Of a stretch of 64,000 bases of DNA, positions 19,467 to 28,462 are shown piece by piece. The notes under the pieces were generated by a model. It searched no databases. It saw only the letters and a list, made by a program, of their open reading frames with translations, and was not told the origin of the DNA. Where the stretch lies: contig NZ_BSNN01000002.1 in the NCBI RefSeq assembly GCF_030160015.1, positions 1 through 64,000 on the forward strand. The letters are read 5' to 3'. Both the position numbers and the translations under genes were made by a program. Source of the DNA: Amylibacter marinus (GTDB lineage Bacteria > Pseudomonadota > Alphaproteobacteria > Rhodobacterales > Rhodobacteraceae). Within the stretch, counting starts at the first letter, position 1. Every line of letters begins with the position of its first letter.

Positions 19467-20225
19467 ATGAGCGAATGGGCTGAAAATCGTCAACTCCTGC
19501 ACGTCAGCGGCGCAGACACCGCCAAATTTTTGCAAGATTTGGTTTCGAATGATTTGACCGCCACATCCGATGGGCTGGTTTATACGGCCCTGTTGTCGCC
19601 CAAGGGCAAATACCTGTTTGATTTCTTCGTTACGCAACAAGACGGCGCATATCTGATTGATGTGGCCAAGGATCGCGCCGCGGCTCTGGCACAGCGCCTC
19701 AGCCTCTATAAATTGCGCGCAGATGTTGCGATTGCCGCATCAGATCTGCTAGTGAACCGCGGCCTTGGCGCCCCGCCGAGCGACGGCCACGCTGACCCGC
19801 GACACTCAGATATGGGATGGCGCGCCTATCAAGGCACTGCGGGGGGGGCTGCGCAGATTGATTGGGATGCGCGCCGCGTGGTGCAGTGTATCCCTGAAAC
19901 GGGTATCGAGCTGATCCCTGATCAAACCTACATCTTAGAGGCCGGTTTCGAGCGCCTGAACGGCGTGGATTTTCGCAAAGGGTGCTATGTGGGCCAAGAG
20001 GTGACCGCGCGCATGAAGCATAAAACCGAATTACGCAAAGGTTTTGCCCTAGTGTCTATTGAGGGAAACGCTTCAATTGGAACGGATATCATGAGTGAGG
20101 GCAAGGTTGCAGGACAGCTGTTTACGCAATCGGGTGGCTCTGCAATCGCCTATTTGCGATTTGACCGCGCATCAGGTGATATGAATGCCGAGGGCGCGGT
20201 GATTAGATATCACGCACCAACTTAG
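19467..20225 (+). CDS. ygfZ: tetrahydrofolate-binding protein YgfZ, Fe-S repair/assembly
   Basis: The 252-residue protein is GcvT-like and contains the diagnostic KGCYVGQEVTARMKHKTELRKG motif region with the conserved Cys. YgfZ helps assemble or repair certain iron-sulfur clusters, such as those of MiaB, in a folate-dependent way. The start ATG 19467 gives the expected early LLHVSGADTAKFLQDLVSND. The 3' end overlaps the convergent inositol monophosphatase-like gene by 23 bases. Confidence 0.92.
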   Translation: MSEWAENRQLLHVSGADTAKFLQDLVSNDLTATSDGLVYTALLSPKGKYLFDFFVTQQDGAYLIDVAKDRAAALAQRLSLYKLRADVAIAASDLLVNRGLGAPPSDGHADPRHSDMGWRAYQGTAGGAAQIDWDARRVVQCIPETGIELIPDQTYILEAGFERLNGVDFRKGCYVGQEVTARMKHKTELRKGFALVSIEGNASIGTDIMSEGKVAGQLFTQSGGSAIAYLRFDRASGDMNAEGAVIRYHAPT

Positions 20226-20994
20226 CAAATTTGGCGTGGCCTTCGCTATTGGCGGCAATAATCGTACCCGTGTGCATTGGGTTAGCGTCCGCTTCGATTG
20301 ATTGAACCAATCCACCGGCCTCTTTCACCAGCAAAAGACCCGCGGCCATTTCCCAGTATTTCAAACCACGGTTCCAATATCCGTCATACCGGCCCGCCGC
20401 CGTATAGGCCAAATCCAACCCCACAGCCCCAAGTCCACGAATGCCACCTGCGCTGGGTGAAATGCGCGCTAAATCTTTTAGATGCATTGGCAGATTGCCA
20501 CTGGTTCCCGCAGGCATGCCCGTGCCCAAAACCATTTGTTCCAGAGAGGTCCGCCCAGAAACCCGCACGCGCGCCTCGTTTAGCCAGGTTCCAGCGCCCT
20601 TTTCCGCCAAGAATAATTCCTCGATAACGGGGCTTAGAACCACCGCCGCAACAATCTCCCCCTTGTATTCCAGCGCAATAGATACAGACCAATGCGGCAA
20701 ACCGTGCACAAAGTTTTCCAAACCATCCAGCGAGCGTACAATCCAGCGCCGCGTTGGATCATCGCCCTTGGTCTCGCGTCCGCCGGCTCCGACAAACCCA
20801 TAATTCGGGCGTGCCTCGCGAAGGATTTCTTGTAATGTTTCCTCGGTGCGTTGATCCGCACGTCTGGCAAAATCATTAGGCCCTTTTTTGGACACCTGCA
20901 ATTTATCGACCTCGTTAAAATCGCGCATCATGGCGCGACCGGCCGGGCGAATAGCCTTGAGCATTACATTGATATTTGCAGACCATTGAGTCAT
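20203..20994 (-). CDS. inositol monophosphatase-family protein with degenerate metal-binding motifs
   Basis: Overall length (263 residues) and fold match SuhB/IMPase enzymes, which hydrolyse inositol phosphates using Mg2+ bound by GEE, DPxDGTTNF and WD motifs. All three sites are altered here: the acidic GEEG segment reads GAGGRE, WIVDPLDGTTNF reads WIVRSLDGLENF (first Asp to Arg), and WDMAAG reads WEMAAG. By family knowledge this should cripple two-metal catalysis, so it may be a pseudoenzyme or have a changed reaction. The reading frame is intact and the rest is well conserved (HGLPHWSVSIALEYKG; LDLAYTAAGRYDGYW), so it appears to be under selection. A normal suhB is expected elsewhere in the genome. 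Confidence 0.85.
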   Translation of the reverse strand: MTQWSANINVMLKAIRPAGRAMMRDFNEVDKLQVSKKGPNDFARRADQRTEETLQEILREARPNYGFVGAGGRETKGDDPTRRWIVRSLDGLENFVHGLPHWSVSIALEYKGEIVAAVVLSPVIEELFLAEKGAGTWLNEARVRVSGRTSLEQMVLGTGMPAGTSGNLPMHLKDLARISPSAGGIRGLGAVGLDLAYTAAGRYDGYWNRGLKYWEMAAGLLLVKEAGGLVQSIEADANPMHTGTIIAANSEGHAKFAKLVRDI

Positions 20995-21076
20995 GGGGGT
21001 TCACCTTTGAAATTCGGCATGGATGTTCGGGTTGGCGTTCTATAGGCCTAAGTGCGCGGAAACCCAAGCCCTAAAT

Positions 21077-21976
21077 TCATTCCCCGGCTTTACGCTCTGC
21101 GCGCGTAAAGCCCACAAAATCCTTCATAAACGGGGCATCGGCCTCACTTTTGCGCACCGCCGCATATAAGCGCCGCGTCAGCCCGTTTTTGGTTACGGGC
21201 TTGGTGGCAAAATCATGGCCGTATTTCTGATCCTCGACCACCCAATCAGGCAATACAGAAACCCCACGCCCGGAGGCAATCAGCAATATAATCACCGCCG
21301 TTAGCTCTGCTTGGCGAATTTGTGCAGGTTCGATGCGGGCCGGGATTAAAACCTCGGAAAATATATCCAAACGTGCCTTGTCCATGGGATAGGTGATCAG
21401 TGTCTGATCACGAAAGTCTTCGGCCTCGATATAGTCTTTGGACGCCAATGGGTGATCCGTGGCGCAGACAAAGGTGGGCGTGTAGTCAAATAATTCCTGA
21501 AATTCGATCCCTGCCAGATCCTCTGGGTCCGACGAAATCACCACATCCACCTCTTCGCGTTGTAGCGCCGGCAGGGCGTCAAAGCTCAGGCCGGGTTTGA
21601 TGTCGATGTCAATTTTTGGCCAGCTCTTGCGAAAATTTTCCAATACCGGAAACAACCACTCGAAACAGGCATGGCATTCAATGGCAATATGCATCCGCCC
21701 CGCCGTGCCACCAATCAATCCTGCAAATACCTCTTCGGTGGCGGCCACCTGCGGCAAGACCTTCTCGGCCAAATCCAACAGCTTGAACCCCGCCTTTGAT
21801 AACTTTAATGGTTTTGACCGGCGCAAAAACAGCTCCATCCCCACCTGTTCTTCTAGGGCCTTGATCTGATGCGATAGCGCCGATTGTGTGATATTCAGCG
21901 TATCCGCTGCGCGCCCCAATCCACCTTGTTCGTGGATGGCCTTGATGGTCTTTAAATGTCGAAATTCTAGATACAT
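21077..21976 (-). CDS. metR: LysR-family regulator, MetR-like
   Basis: The 299-residue protein has a LysR helix-turn-helix (FRHLKTIKAIHEQGGLGRAA; TQSALSHQIKALEEQ) and a C-terminal effector-binding domain beginning AGRMHIAIECHACFEWL, which is typical of MetR. MetR uses homocysteine as effector to control methionine genes. It is divergent from metF, and two MetR-type boxes lie between them, which strongly supports the symbol. Confidence 0.9.
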   Translation of the reverse strand: MYLEFRHLKTIKAIHEQGGLGRAADTLNITQSALSHQIKALEEQVGMELFLRRSKPLKLSKAGFKLLDLAEKVLPQVAATEEVFAGLIGGTAGRMHIAIECHACFEWLFPVLENFRKSWPKIDIDIKPGLSFDALPALQREEVDVVISSDPEDLAGIEFQELFDYTPTFVCATDHPLASKDYIEAEDFRDQTLITYPMDKARLDIFSEVLIPARIEPAQIRQAELTAVIILLIASGRGVSVLPDWVVEDQKYGHDFATKPVTKNGLTRRLYAAVRKSEADAPFMKDFVGFTRAERKAGE

Positions 21977-21988
21977 GCCGTGCCTTTA

Positions 21989-22032
21989 TGAGGTGATTTC
22001 ATCTTTATTATTAAATATATGAATTTGATTCA
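21989..22032. promoter_or_regulatory. two MetR-type operator boxes in the metR-metF gap
   Basis: The E. coli MetR consensus is TGAA-N5-TTCA. A perfect match, TGAATTTGATTCA, is at 22020-22032, and a one-mismatch copy, TGAGGTGATTTCA, is at 21989-22001. Their centres are 31 bases apart, close to three helical turns, and both lie in the 102-base gap between the divergent starts. This arrangement fits MetR autoregulation plus activation of metF. Confidence 0.75.
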
Positions 22033-22078
22033 AGCATGCAAATATTAGATAACCGTCCTAACTTACAGGAATAAGACC

Positions 22079-22957
22079 ATGAACCTCTCTGATAAAAATT
22101 TCGGCCTTTCATTCGAGGTCTTCCCCCCGCGCAGCCTTAGCGCCAGCTTCAAACTGTGGAACACCATCGAACAATTGGCTACCCTCGATCCCAGCTTCGT
22201 CTCGGTTACGTACGGGGCAGGGGGATCAACGCGCGATATTACCAAATCTGCGGTACAGGTCATTGCCAAGGAATATGGAATCGATGTGGCGGGGCACCTG
22301 ACCTGCGTTGATGCCAGCCGCGAAGACGTTCTGGCGGTTGCGCAGAACTATGCAGAATCTGGTGCGAAACAAATCGTGGCCTTGCGCGGTGACAGCCCCG
22401 ATGGCACGCCGTTTCAGGCGAAACCAGATGGGTTCCAATCTTCTGTCGAATTGATCGAAGCCTTGGCCAAGCAAGGCGATTTTAAGATCCGTGTGGCCGC
22501 CTATCCGCATCCCCACCCCGATGCCAAGACCGCCACGGCCGATATCGATGTGCTAAAGGCTAAATTCGACGCAGGGGCCGACAGCGCCATCACCCAGTTC
22601 TTCTTCGAGCCAGAGGATTTCCTGCGCTTTCGCGATTCTGCGGCGTGCGCGGGCATCACGGGTAAAATCATTCCTGGTATTCTACCGGTGGAAAACTGGG
22701 CCAAAACCAAAAACTTTGCCAAGCGCTGCGGTGCCCTAACACCAGATTGGCTAGACAAGGCCTATGAGAATGCCAATACCAAGGAATTGCATGATTTGTT
22801 ATCGATTTCGATCTGCACAGAGCTCTGTGATGATCTCATCAATGAGGGGGTGGAGGACTTACATTTCTATACACTGAATGATCCGAGCTTAACCAAAGAG
22901 GTTTGCCGTGCCTTGGGGCGCTGTGTTGCCACACCGCGCCTGACGAATGTTGCCTAG
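22079..22957 (+). CDS. metF: 5,10-methylenetetrahydrofolate reductase
   Basis: MetF reduces methylene-THF to methyl-THF for methionine synthesis. The 292-residue single-domain protein has FEVFPPRS at the N-terminus, SVTYGAGGST, HLTCVD, VALRGDSPDG and the Q-F-F-F-E motif, all characteristic of the FAD-binding TIM barrel. It is divergent from metR and followed by a hairpin terminator. Confidence 0.96.
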   Translation: MNLSDKNFGLSFEVFPPRSLSASFKLWNTIEQLATLDPSFVSVTYGAGGSTRDITKSAVQVIAKEYGIDVAGHLTCVDASREDVLAVAQNYAESGAKQIVALRGDSPDGTPFQAKPDGFQSSVELIEALAKQGDFKIRVAAYPHPHPDAKTATADIDVLKAKFDAGADSAITQFFFEPEDFLRFRDSAACAGITGKIIPGILPVENWAKTKNFAKRCGALTPDWLDKAYENANTKELHDLLSISICTELCDDLINEGVEDLHFYTLNDPSLTKEVCRALGRCVATPRLTNVA

Positions 22958-22961
22958 AAAA

Positions 22962-22996
22962 GAGGCCCTGTGTTCATATCACGAACCCAGGGCCTC
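22962..22996 (+). terminator. hairpin after metF
   Basis: GAGGCCCTG...CAGGGCCTC pair perfectly, and the inner GTTC/GAAC extend the stem after a one-base mismatch, around an ATATCAC loop. There is no T run after it. It starts four bases past the stop and is the only structured element in the 292-base metF-efp gap, which otherwise shows no gene. Confidence 0.6.
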
Positions 22997-23249
22997 ATCC
23001 GCGCCAATGCGCTACACCTTTTGAACTTAAGCAAGTTCTCTTTAGAAATTGGTACTCATGCATTCAATTCAAGCATGCAGAAAAGTTACCCTAGGTAAGT
23101 TTCTAACGGGTAAACAATTCAAAACATCCACAAGCAAGATAATGTGTTGTTAAGAGCCTGATATCGTTGCCCAAAGAAGGAAAATCACGCGAAAATTGAC
23201 AAATTTAACGGTTTTCACGAATAGGTGAAATAGGTGAAAATCGGCACGT

Positions 23250-23813
23250 TTAGGCGCGCTCTGAATATTCCATTGTCTCGGTATGCACCACAATTGACTG
23301 GCCCTGATCAATGAACGGGGGCACCATAATGCGCAACCCATTGTCCAAAACCGCAGGCTTGAAGCTGTTGGCGGCGGTTTGACCTTTTACCGCAGGCTCG
23401 GTTTCCTCTACCACACAGGTCACCTTTAGCGGCAGGGTCGCGTTTAACGCCTCGCTCTCGTGATATTCGATGGTCACAATCATGCTGTCCTGTAGAAGGG
23501 GGCGACGCTCGCCCAATATATCCGCAGGCAATTCAATCTGTTCAAACGTCTCGTTGTCCATGAATACCAGCATTCCATCATTCTCGTACAAAAATTGCTG
23601 GTCTTTTTGCTCCAGACGTACACGCTCTACCTTATCGGCGCTGCGAAACCGTTCGTTCAACTTTGATCCATTACGCAGGTTTTTCATTTCCACCTGCGCA
23701 AAGGCGCCGCCCTTGCCGGGCTTTACGTGATCGATTTTTACCGCCACCCATAGGCCACCGTTATGTTCCAGCACGTTGCCCATGCGAATTTCGTTTCCGT
23801 TAATTTTTGGCAT
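23250..23813 (-). CDS. efp: elongation factor P
   Basis: EF-P relieves ribosome stalling at polyproline stretches. The 187-residue protein has the three-domain EF-P pattern, with the loop KPGKGGAF carrying the modifiable lysine at position 34 and a C-terminal OB domain ([18 protein letters not shown]). It stands alone, divergent from a conserved small gene. Confidence 0.95.
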   Translation of the reverse strand: MPKINGNEIRMGNVLEHNGGLWVAVKIDHVKPGKGGAFAQVEMKNLRNGSKLNERFRSADKVERVRLEQKDQQFLYENDGMLVFMDNETFEQIELPADILGERRPLLQDSMIVTIEYHESEALNATLPLKVTCVVEETEPAVKGQTAANSFKPAVLDNGLRIMVPPFIDQGQSIVVHTETMEYSERA

Positions 23814-24016
23814 TTGTTATGGCCCCGTTAGGATTGAATTAAGGTTTTGAGCGCTTATATCTGTCCTGTTGTTCGCATACAAGTGAGGCGGGCGGATTTA
23901 ATAAAAGAGCTATGCGTTACGTGCATGATTGCTATGACCGTACTGGGGTACCGAATCGTCATAAAATCGTCATATTGCACGAACCTTAACAAAAACAAGA
24001 AAAAGAGGACGGCGAG

Positions 24017-24331
24017 ATGTTCGATTTCGTTGATGACACAGCTTACACAAATGATCAGGGCAAACGCGCTCAGAAACTGTTTGCCGCTGTTGTATTGGCT
24101 GCTTTGGATGATGCCATTGCAGATGATAAGAAATATGGCAATGGGGTAGAATCCATTGCGCGCTGGGCACGTTCACGCGATGGCCGCGAAGTGTTGATGT
24201 GTGCGGGTATTGAGCCAACAGAGCGTTGCGTGACCGGCATGATGGGCTTCGTCGAAAAAGGCGTGCGCACATCAGTGGCCCTCAGCCGCGAAGAAAGCGA
24301 GCGCCAAGCCGCCGCCAAAGAAGCCGCCTAG
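24017..24331 (+). CDS. conserved small protein, DUF6280-like
   Basis: The 104-residue soluble protein is very well formed, with the core AAVVLAALDDAIADDKKYGN and ARSRDGREVLMCAGIEP. I recognise it as a conserved Rhodobacterales protein, probably DUF6280, of unknown function. A good AAAGAGGA precedes the ATG and a strong terminator follows, so it is an independent transcription unit. The acidic, helical character suggests a regulatory or ribosome-associated role, but nothing in the sequence proves it. Confidence 0.75.
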   Translation: MFDFVDDTAYTNDQGKRAQKLFAAVVLAALDDAIADDKKYGNGVESIARWARSRDGREVLMCAGIEPTERCVTGMMGFVEKGVRTSVALSREESERQAAAKEAA

Positions 24332-24358
24332 GCGCTTCTTGTCAAAATTTTGAAAATG

Positions 24359-24382
24359 CGCCTCCCTTGCGGAGGCGTTTTT
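24359..24382 (+). terminator. Rho-independent terminator
   Basis: CGCCTCC and GGAGGCG enclose CTTGC, followed directly by five T residues. It ends the transcript of the small conserved gene 27 bases upstream. Confidence 0.85.
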
Positions 24383-24446
24383 CGTTTGGGCGGGGTGTGT
24401 TGCACAGGGCATGTTGAGCGTAGCGTATTCTCAAGCTTTGGCAGAT

Positions 24447-26909
24447 CTATCTTTTGCGCGGGTGTTTTACACGTCGTGTTGGTTCTGCCTCTGCAGGGTT
24501 CTCGGGCCATGGATGGCGCGGGTAGCGCCCGCGCATATCTTTGCGCACGTCAGCATAGGATGTCGCCCAAAAATTTGGTAAATCTGCGGTGGTCTGCACA
24601 GGGCGGTGCGCAGGCGACAGTAACTCAATCAATAGCGCCGTGCGCTTGGGGCCAATCGTAGGATGGGTTGTCATCCCAAACAGCTCTTGCAAGCGCACAG
24701 ATATGCGCGGCGGCTCGCTGGCGTAATCCACCATCAGCTTGGTGCCCGTCGGGGCCAAGATATGGGCAGGGGCCAGCTGGTTTAGCAGCTCGTTTTGCCC
24801 CCAATCCAGCAGCCCCTGCACGATCATCCCCATGTCCAGCTTTGCTAGAGCGTCCATGGTCTTGATCCCAGACAGATGTGGCAACAGCCACTCCTGGGCG
24901 CGTAGGGCCAAGGCGTCGGGGGAACAATCCGGTAAATCCGCCCCCTCCGACACCAATCGATTGATACGCGCCAGATACAGGCGTGATGCCTTGCTCCATG
25001 GTAAACAGTCCAGCCCCAGATCCAACACGCCGTCTAACATGGCCGCGCCGATCGCAGCGCCGTCACAATCCTTCCAATTCTTGGCGCTTAATACCAAGGC
25101 CCCAAAACAGACCTCCTCTTGCGCCAACACCCGCCGCTCGCGTTTTGACCAGATGCACCTCTGGCGGGTCTCAATACGCTCTGGGTATAGCCCAAGCACC
25201 TCAGCCTCGGTGATCGCGATGCCCAAGCGCAGGCGCGCATTCGCACCGCCCCCATCCAGATCCGTGGCCACAATCATGCGCGATGCCCCCAATGGGTCGC
25301 CATCCGCAACCTCTGCCCCCCTGCCACCAGATAGCAAATAGCGCGCGCCCTTACCCGTGCGGCGCAACCCGATGCGATCCGGATAGGCCAGTGCCGCCAT
25401 CTGTGCGAGGCTTAGATTATCGGTACCTGTGCCCTTCAGCCGCTTGGCGGTTTCCAGCACTCGTTTGCGGGCGGCTAAATTCACCCGAGGGACTTCGCGC
25501 GGATTATTCAGGGCCTTCCAGCGCAGGGTCAAATCACCACTGTCAGCGCTGGTCAGAATATCGCGCGCCTCCATCAAGGCCACGGCGCGGGGGGCCTCGC
25601 GCTGTGCTGATAGCAAGACCTTGGCCATACGCGGATGCACTGGCAGGCGGGCCATTTCCTCGCCCGCTTTGGTTAGGCGGTTGCCCTGATCTAACGCCCC
25701 CAACTGGCGTAAAACATCCTGTGCAGCGCTGAAATCTGTGGGGCGGGGCTGATCCAAAAATGGCATGGCACTGGGATCATCGGTGCCCCATGCGGCTAGT
25801 TCTAACACCAGTGCCGATAGGTCACTGCTGTGAATTTCTGGCGGGGCAAATGGCAATAGGCCGCCTTCTTCTCCTTTGGTCCACATCTTGTAGCATGTGC
25901 CTGCCGATACGCGGCCCGCGCGCCCCATGCGCTGGGTGGCCTCGGCGCGCGTTACGCGCTCGGTTACAAGGCGTGACATGCCCGATCCTGCATCAAAGCG
26001 CGCGCGCCGCGCCTGACCGCCATCCACCACCACGCGGATATCCTCGATGGTCAGGGAGGTCTCGGCAATAGATGTGGCCAAGACCAACTTGCGCGATGTG
26101 CTGGGCTCGATGGCGCGGCGCTGGTCCGCAAAAGGCATGGCTCCAAACAGCGGGTGGATGTGGATGGGTTTTAGGCGCGGCTCTAGCAGGGCCTGTACGC
26201 GCCGGATTTCGCCCTCGCCAGGCAGAAAGGCCAATATACTGCCCGTGGTTTCGGCGGCGGCGGTTTCGATCAGGGCGGCCATGGCCTGTACGAACCCATA
26301 GCCGCGTTGATTGGGCTGTGCCCATGGGCGCGCAAGATGGTGGGGGGTTACGGGGTATGATTTCCCCTGCGAGGTCACAATCGGCGCATCCCCCATTAGG
26401 GCGGCAACTGGGGCCGCATCCAAGGTGGCGGACATCACCAATATTGCCAGATCATCGCGCAGCGCTGTGCGTATTTCCAAGCACAAGGCCAGCCCCAAAT
26501 CGGCGTTCAGGCTCCGCTCGTGGAATTCATCAAAGATCACACAGGACACGCCCGTAAGCTCTGGGTCGGATTGAATCATACGGGTTAGAATACCCTCGGT
26601 GATCACCTCGATCTTGGTTATTGCGCTGGTCTTGCTGTCGCCGCGCATGCGATAGCCCACAGTTTGACCCAAGGCATCGCCGTAATGTTGTGCAAGGCGG
26701 GTAGCGGCCCCGCGCGCGGCAAGGCGGCGCGGCTCCAGCATCAGTATCTTGCCGCTAAAAATCTCCGCTGATTCCAACGCGATGGGGATTCGGGTGGTTT
26801 TACCAGCCCCTGGTGGGGCCTGTAGCACGCATTGGGTGTGCTGACGCATTTTCTGGATCACATCATCCAAAACATCATCGATTGGTAAAGGGAAGGCAAA
26901 CTGGGTCAT
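24447..26909 (-). CDS. hrpB: ATP-dependent helicase HrpB
   Basis: The 820-residue DEAH-type RNA helicase has Walker A APPGAGKTTR, the DEFH box VIFDEFHERSLN, motif III MSATLD, the late motifs TSIAETSLTI and QRMGRAGRV, and the HrpB C-terminal domain. HrpB is a cytoplasmic helicase of uncertain target. The ATG at 26907-26909 (MTQFAFPLPIDD) fits family starts; upstream in-frame sequence does not. Confidence 0.94.
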   Translation of the reverse strand: MTQFAFPLPIDDVLDDVIQKMRQHTQCVLQAPPGAGKTTRIPIALESAEIFSGKILMLEPRRLAARGAATRLAQHYGDALGQTVGYRMRGDSKTSAITKIEVITEGILTRMIQSDPELTGVSCVIFDEFHERSLNADLGLALCLEIRTALRDDLAILVMSATLDAAPVAALMGDAPIVTSQGKSYPVTPHHLARPWAQPNQRGYGFVQAMAALIETAAAETTGSILAFLPGEGEIRRVQALLEPRLKPIHIHPLFGAMPFADQRRAIEPSTSRKLVLATSIAETSLTIEDIRVVVDGGQARRARFDAGSGMSRLVTERVTRAEATQRMGRAGRVSAGTCYKMWTKGEEGGLLPFAPPEIHSSDLSALVLELAAWGTDDPSAMPFLDQPRPTDFSAAQDVLRQLGALDQGNRLTKAGEEMARLPVHPRMAKVLLSAQREAPRAVALMEARDILTSADSGDLTLRWKALNNPREVPRVNLAARKRVLETAKRLKGTGTDNLSLAQMAALAYPDRIGLRRTGKGARYLLSGGRGAEVADGDPLGASRMIVATDLDGGGANARLRLGIAITEAEVLGLYPERIETRQRCIWSKRERRVLAQEEVCFGALVLSAKNWKDCDGAAIGAAMLDGVLDLGLDCLPWSKASRLYLARINRLVSEGADLPDCSPDALALRAQEWLLPHLSGIKTMDALAKLDMGMIVQGLLDWGQNELLNQLAPAHILAPTGTKLMVDYASEPPRISVRLQELFGMTTHPTIGPKRTALLIELLSPAHRPVQTTADLPNFWATSYADVRKDMRGRYPRHPWPENPAEAEPTRRVKHPRKR

Positions 26910-27099
26910 GGGGCATAGATAGGGGAAAACGAACGCTATGTTGACCATAAATTGCACAAAACTGCGCGACGGGATAAAACATCTATGGAAGTTATGAGAA
27001 TCCCTTGACCTTCGTGTCATATGGGCCTATTGCACGGCTCTGTTATATCAATTGCGTTTGGCCACTGGGGCTGAACCCCGAAAACCCGAGGAAGAAAAC

Positions 27100-27387
27100 A
27101 TGTCTCGTCGTTGTGAACTAACTGGCAAAGGCCCGATGACCGGCAATAACGTAAGCCACGCGAAAAACCGCACGCGCCGTCGTTTCCTGCCCAATCTGAA
27201 TGATGTTACTTTGGCAAGTGAGACCCTTGGTCAAACTTACAAATTCAAAATCTCTGCTGCTGCGTTGCGCACTGTTGATCACCGTGGTGGTCTAGATGCC
27301 TTCTTGGCCAAAGCAAAAGATGCTGAGCTATCAGACAAAGCTCTGAAAGTGAAAAAAGACATTGCTAAGGCAACTGCCGCAGCATAA
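27100..27387 (+). CDS. rpmB: 50S ribosomal protein L28
   Basis: The 95-residue protein begins [21 protein letters not shown] and has the basic [12 protein letters not shown] segment of L28. GAGGAAG precedes the ATG at 27100 at a normal distance. It is a stand-alone gene with a terminator 30 bases after the stop. Confidence 0.97.
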   Translation: MSRRCELTGKGPMTGNNVSHAKNRTRRRFLPNLNDVTLASETLGQTYKFKISAAALRTVDHRGGLDAFLAKAKDAELSDKALKVKKDIAKATAAA

Positions 27388-27415
27388 GTCTTGCGACCAA
27401 TTGAACCGATTAAAG

Positions 27416-27439
27416 GCCTCGCACCTCGCGGGGCTTTTT
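27416..27439 (+). terminator. Rho-independent terminator after rpmB
   Basis: GCCTCGC and GCGGGGC pair (one G-T) around ACCTC, followed by five T residues. Confidence 0.85.
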
Positions 27440-27482
27440 GCTATTTGATGACCATGTTTTCAGATTTAAATTGGATATAGAG

Positions 27483-27965
27483 ATGAAGCGTATTTCTTTG
27501 ATACCTTTTAGCATTGTGATGCTGATTATTTTGGCGATTTCTTGGGTTTTTGCCTATGGACCATGTACACGGTCTGGTGAAATGGCTGTTGTGGATGCTT
27601 ATGCGCGCGCCTCTAGCCCAAGCGCAAAAACCGGTGCTGCGTTTTTCGTTTTGAAAAACGGCACACAAAAGAATGATCGCTTAATTGCAGCCAAATCCGA
27701 TGTTGCGCATCACTTGATGTTGCATACCCATAAAATCGATGCCAATGGCGTGGCGCAAATGGTGCATTTAATGGAAGGCTTTGCTATCGAGGCAGGGGCA
27801 GAATTTGCGCTAAAGCGCGGTGGCGCGCATGTGATGCTTATGGGGCTACAGCGTCCCTTGGTTGATGGGCAGAAAATCCCGCTTACCTTGGTGTTTGAAA
27901 ACGCCGGTGAAATCATTCTAGAGGTCACTGTGGATAATAACCGCAAGGCCAAACACGCCCATTAG
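27483..27965 (+). CDS. copper chaperone PCu(A)C-family protein
   Basis: This periplasmic metallochaperone (160 residues) starts with a single hydrophobic signal/anchor (ISLIPFSIVMLIILAISWVF). The mature part carries the family Cu(I) ligands in HLMLHTHKIDANGVAQMVHL and GGAHVMLMGL, i.e. the H...M(x)n HxM pattern. Such proteins deliver copper to cytochrome oxidase CuA. ATG 27483 (MKRISLIPF) was chosen because the signal starts there. A membrane-protein gene follows 20 bases later, probably co-transcribed. Confidence 0.88.
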   Translation: MKRISLIPFSIVMLIILAISWVFAYGPCTRSGEMAVVDAYARASSPSAKTGAAFFVLKNGTQKNDRLIAAKSDVAHHLMLHTHKIDANGVAQMVHLMEGFAIEAGAEFALKRGGAHVMLMGLQRPLVDGQKIPLTLVFENAGEIILEVTVDNNRKAKHAH

Positions 27966-27985
27966 GGCCTATTGGATTTCCAACT

Positions 27986-28462
27986 ATGAGTGATCTATTC
28001 ACAGGAATTTTAAACGGTGCTCCTCTGTGGGTTTGGCCCTTGTTGGTGGGGTTGATCGCTCTTGGCTTGATCACCGCGCGCACCCGGTGGACATCTCTTG
28101 TTCCATTTTATTTTCTGCCCTTGCTGGCGCTGATATCGCTACAGGGGATATTGGCGCTGGATCCGCAAATCCTCGTTTGGCCCATCTATGGTATCGGCTA
28201 TTCTATTGGGGCCTATTGGGTGTATCGCCGTCAGGCGGGGCTGATTTTAGAGCGCGCCGAGGGACGGGTGCGCCTACAAGGGGAATGGTTGCCGATGATC
28301 AGTCTGATGGTTATTTTTTGGGCCAATTTCGCTAATGGCACGATCAGCGCCATTAGCCCGTCGGCAGCTCAAGGTGTGCCCTTTGTTGTGGTGTTTGTGG
28401 CAATCGTATCGCTCGTCTCAGGCAGCTTCTTGGGCCGATCAGTGCGAATACTACGGGGCTAG
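27986..28462 (+). CDS. hypothetical membrane protein, DUF6622-like
   Basis: The 158-residue protein has about five hydrophobic segments (LWVWPLLVGLIALGLITA; LVPFYFLPLLALISLQGI; VFVAIVSLVSGSFL). I believe it matches the DUF6622 group, but the function is unknown. It follows the copper chaperone gene by 20 bases and its end overlaps the convergent SDR gene by four bases. Confidence 0.65.
   Translation: MSDLFTGILNGAPLWVWPLLVGLIALGLITARTRWTSLVPFYFLPLLALISLQGILALDPQILVWPIYGIGYSIGAYWVYRRQAGLILERAEGRVRLQGEWLPMISLMVIFWANFANGTISAISPSAAQGVPFVVVFVAIVSLVSGSFLGRSVRILRG

Noticed and set aside
21977-22078. SAM or other riboswitch ahead of metF
   Set aside because: The gap is short and is explained by MetR boxes; no conserved riboswitch core was seen.
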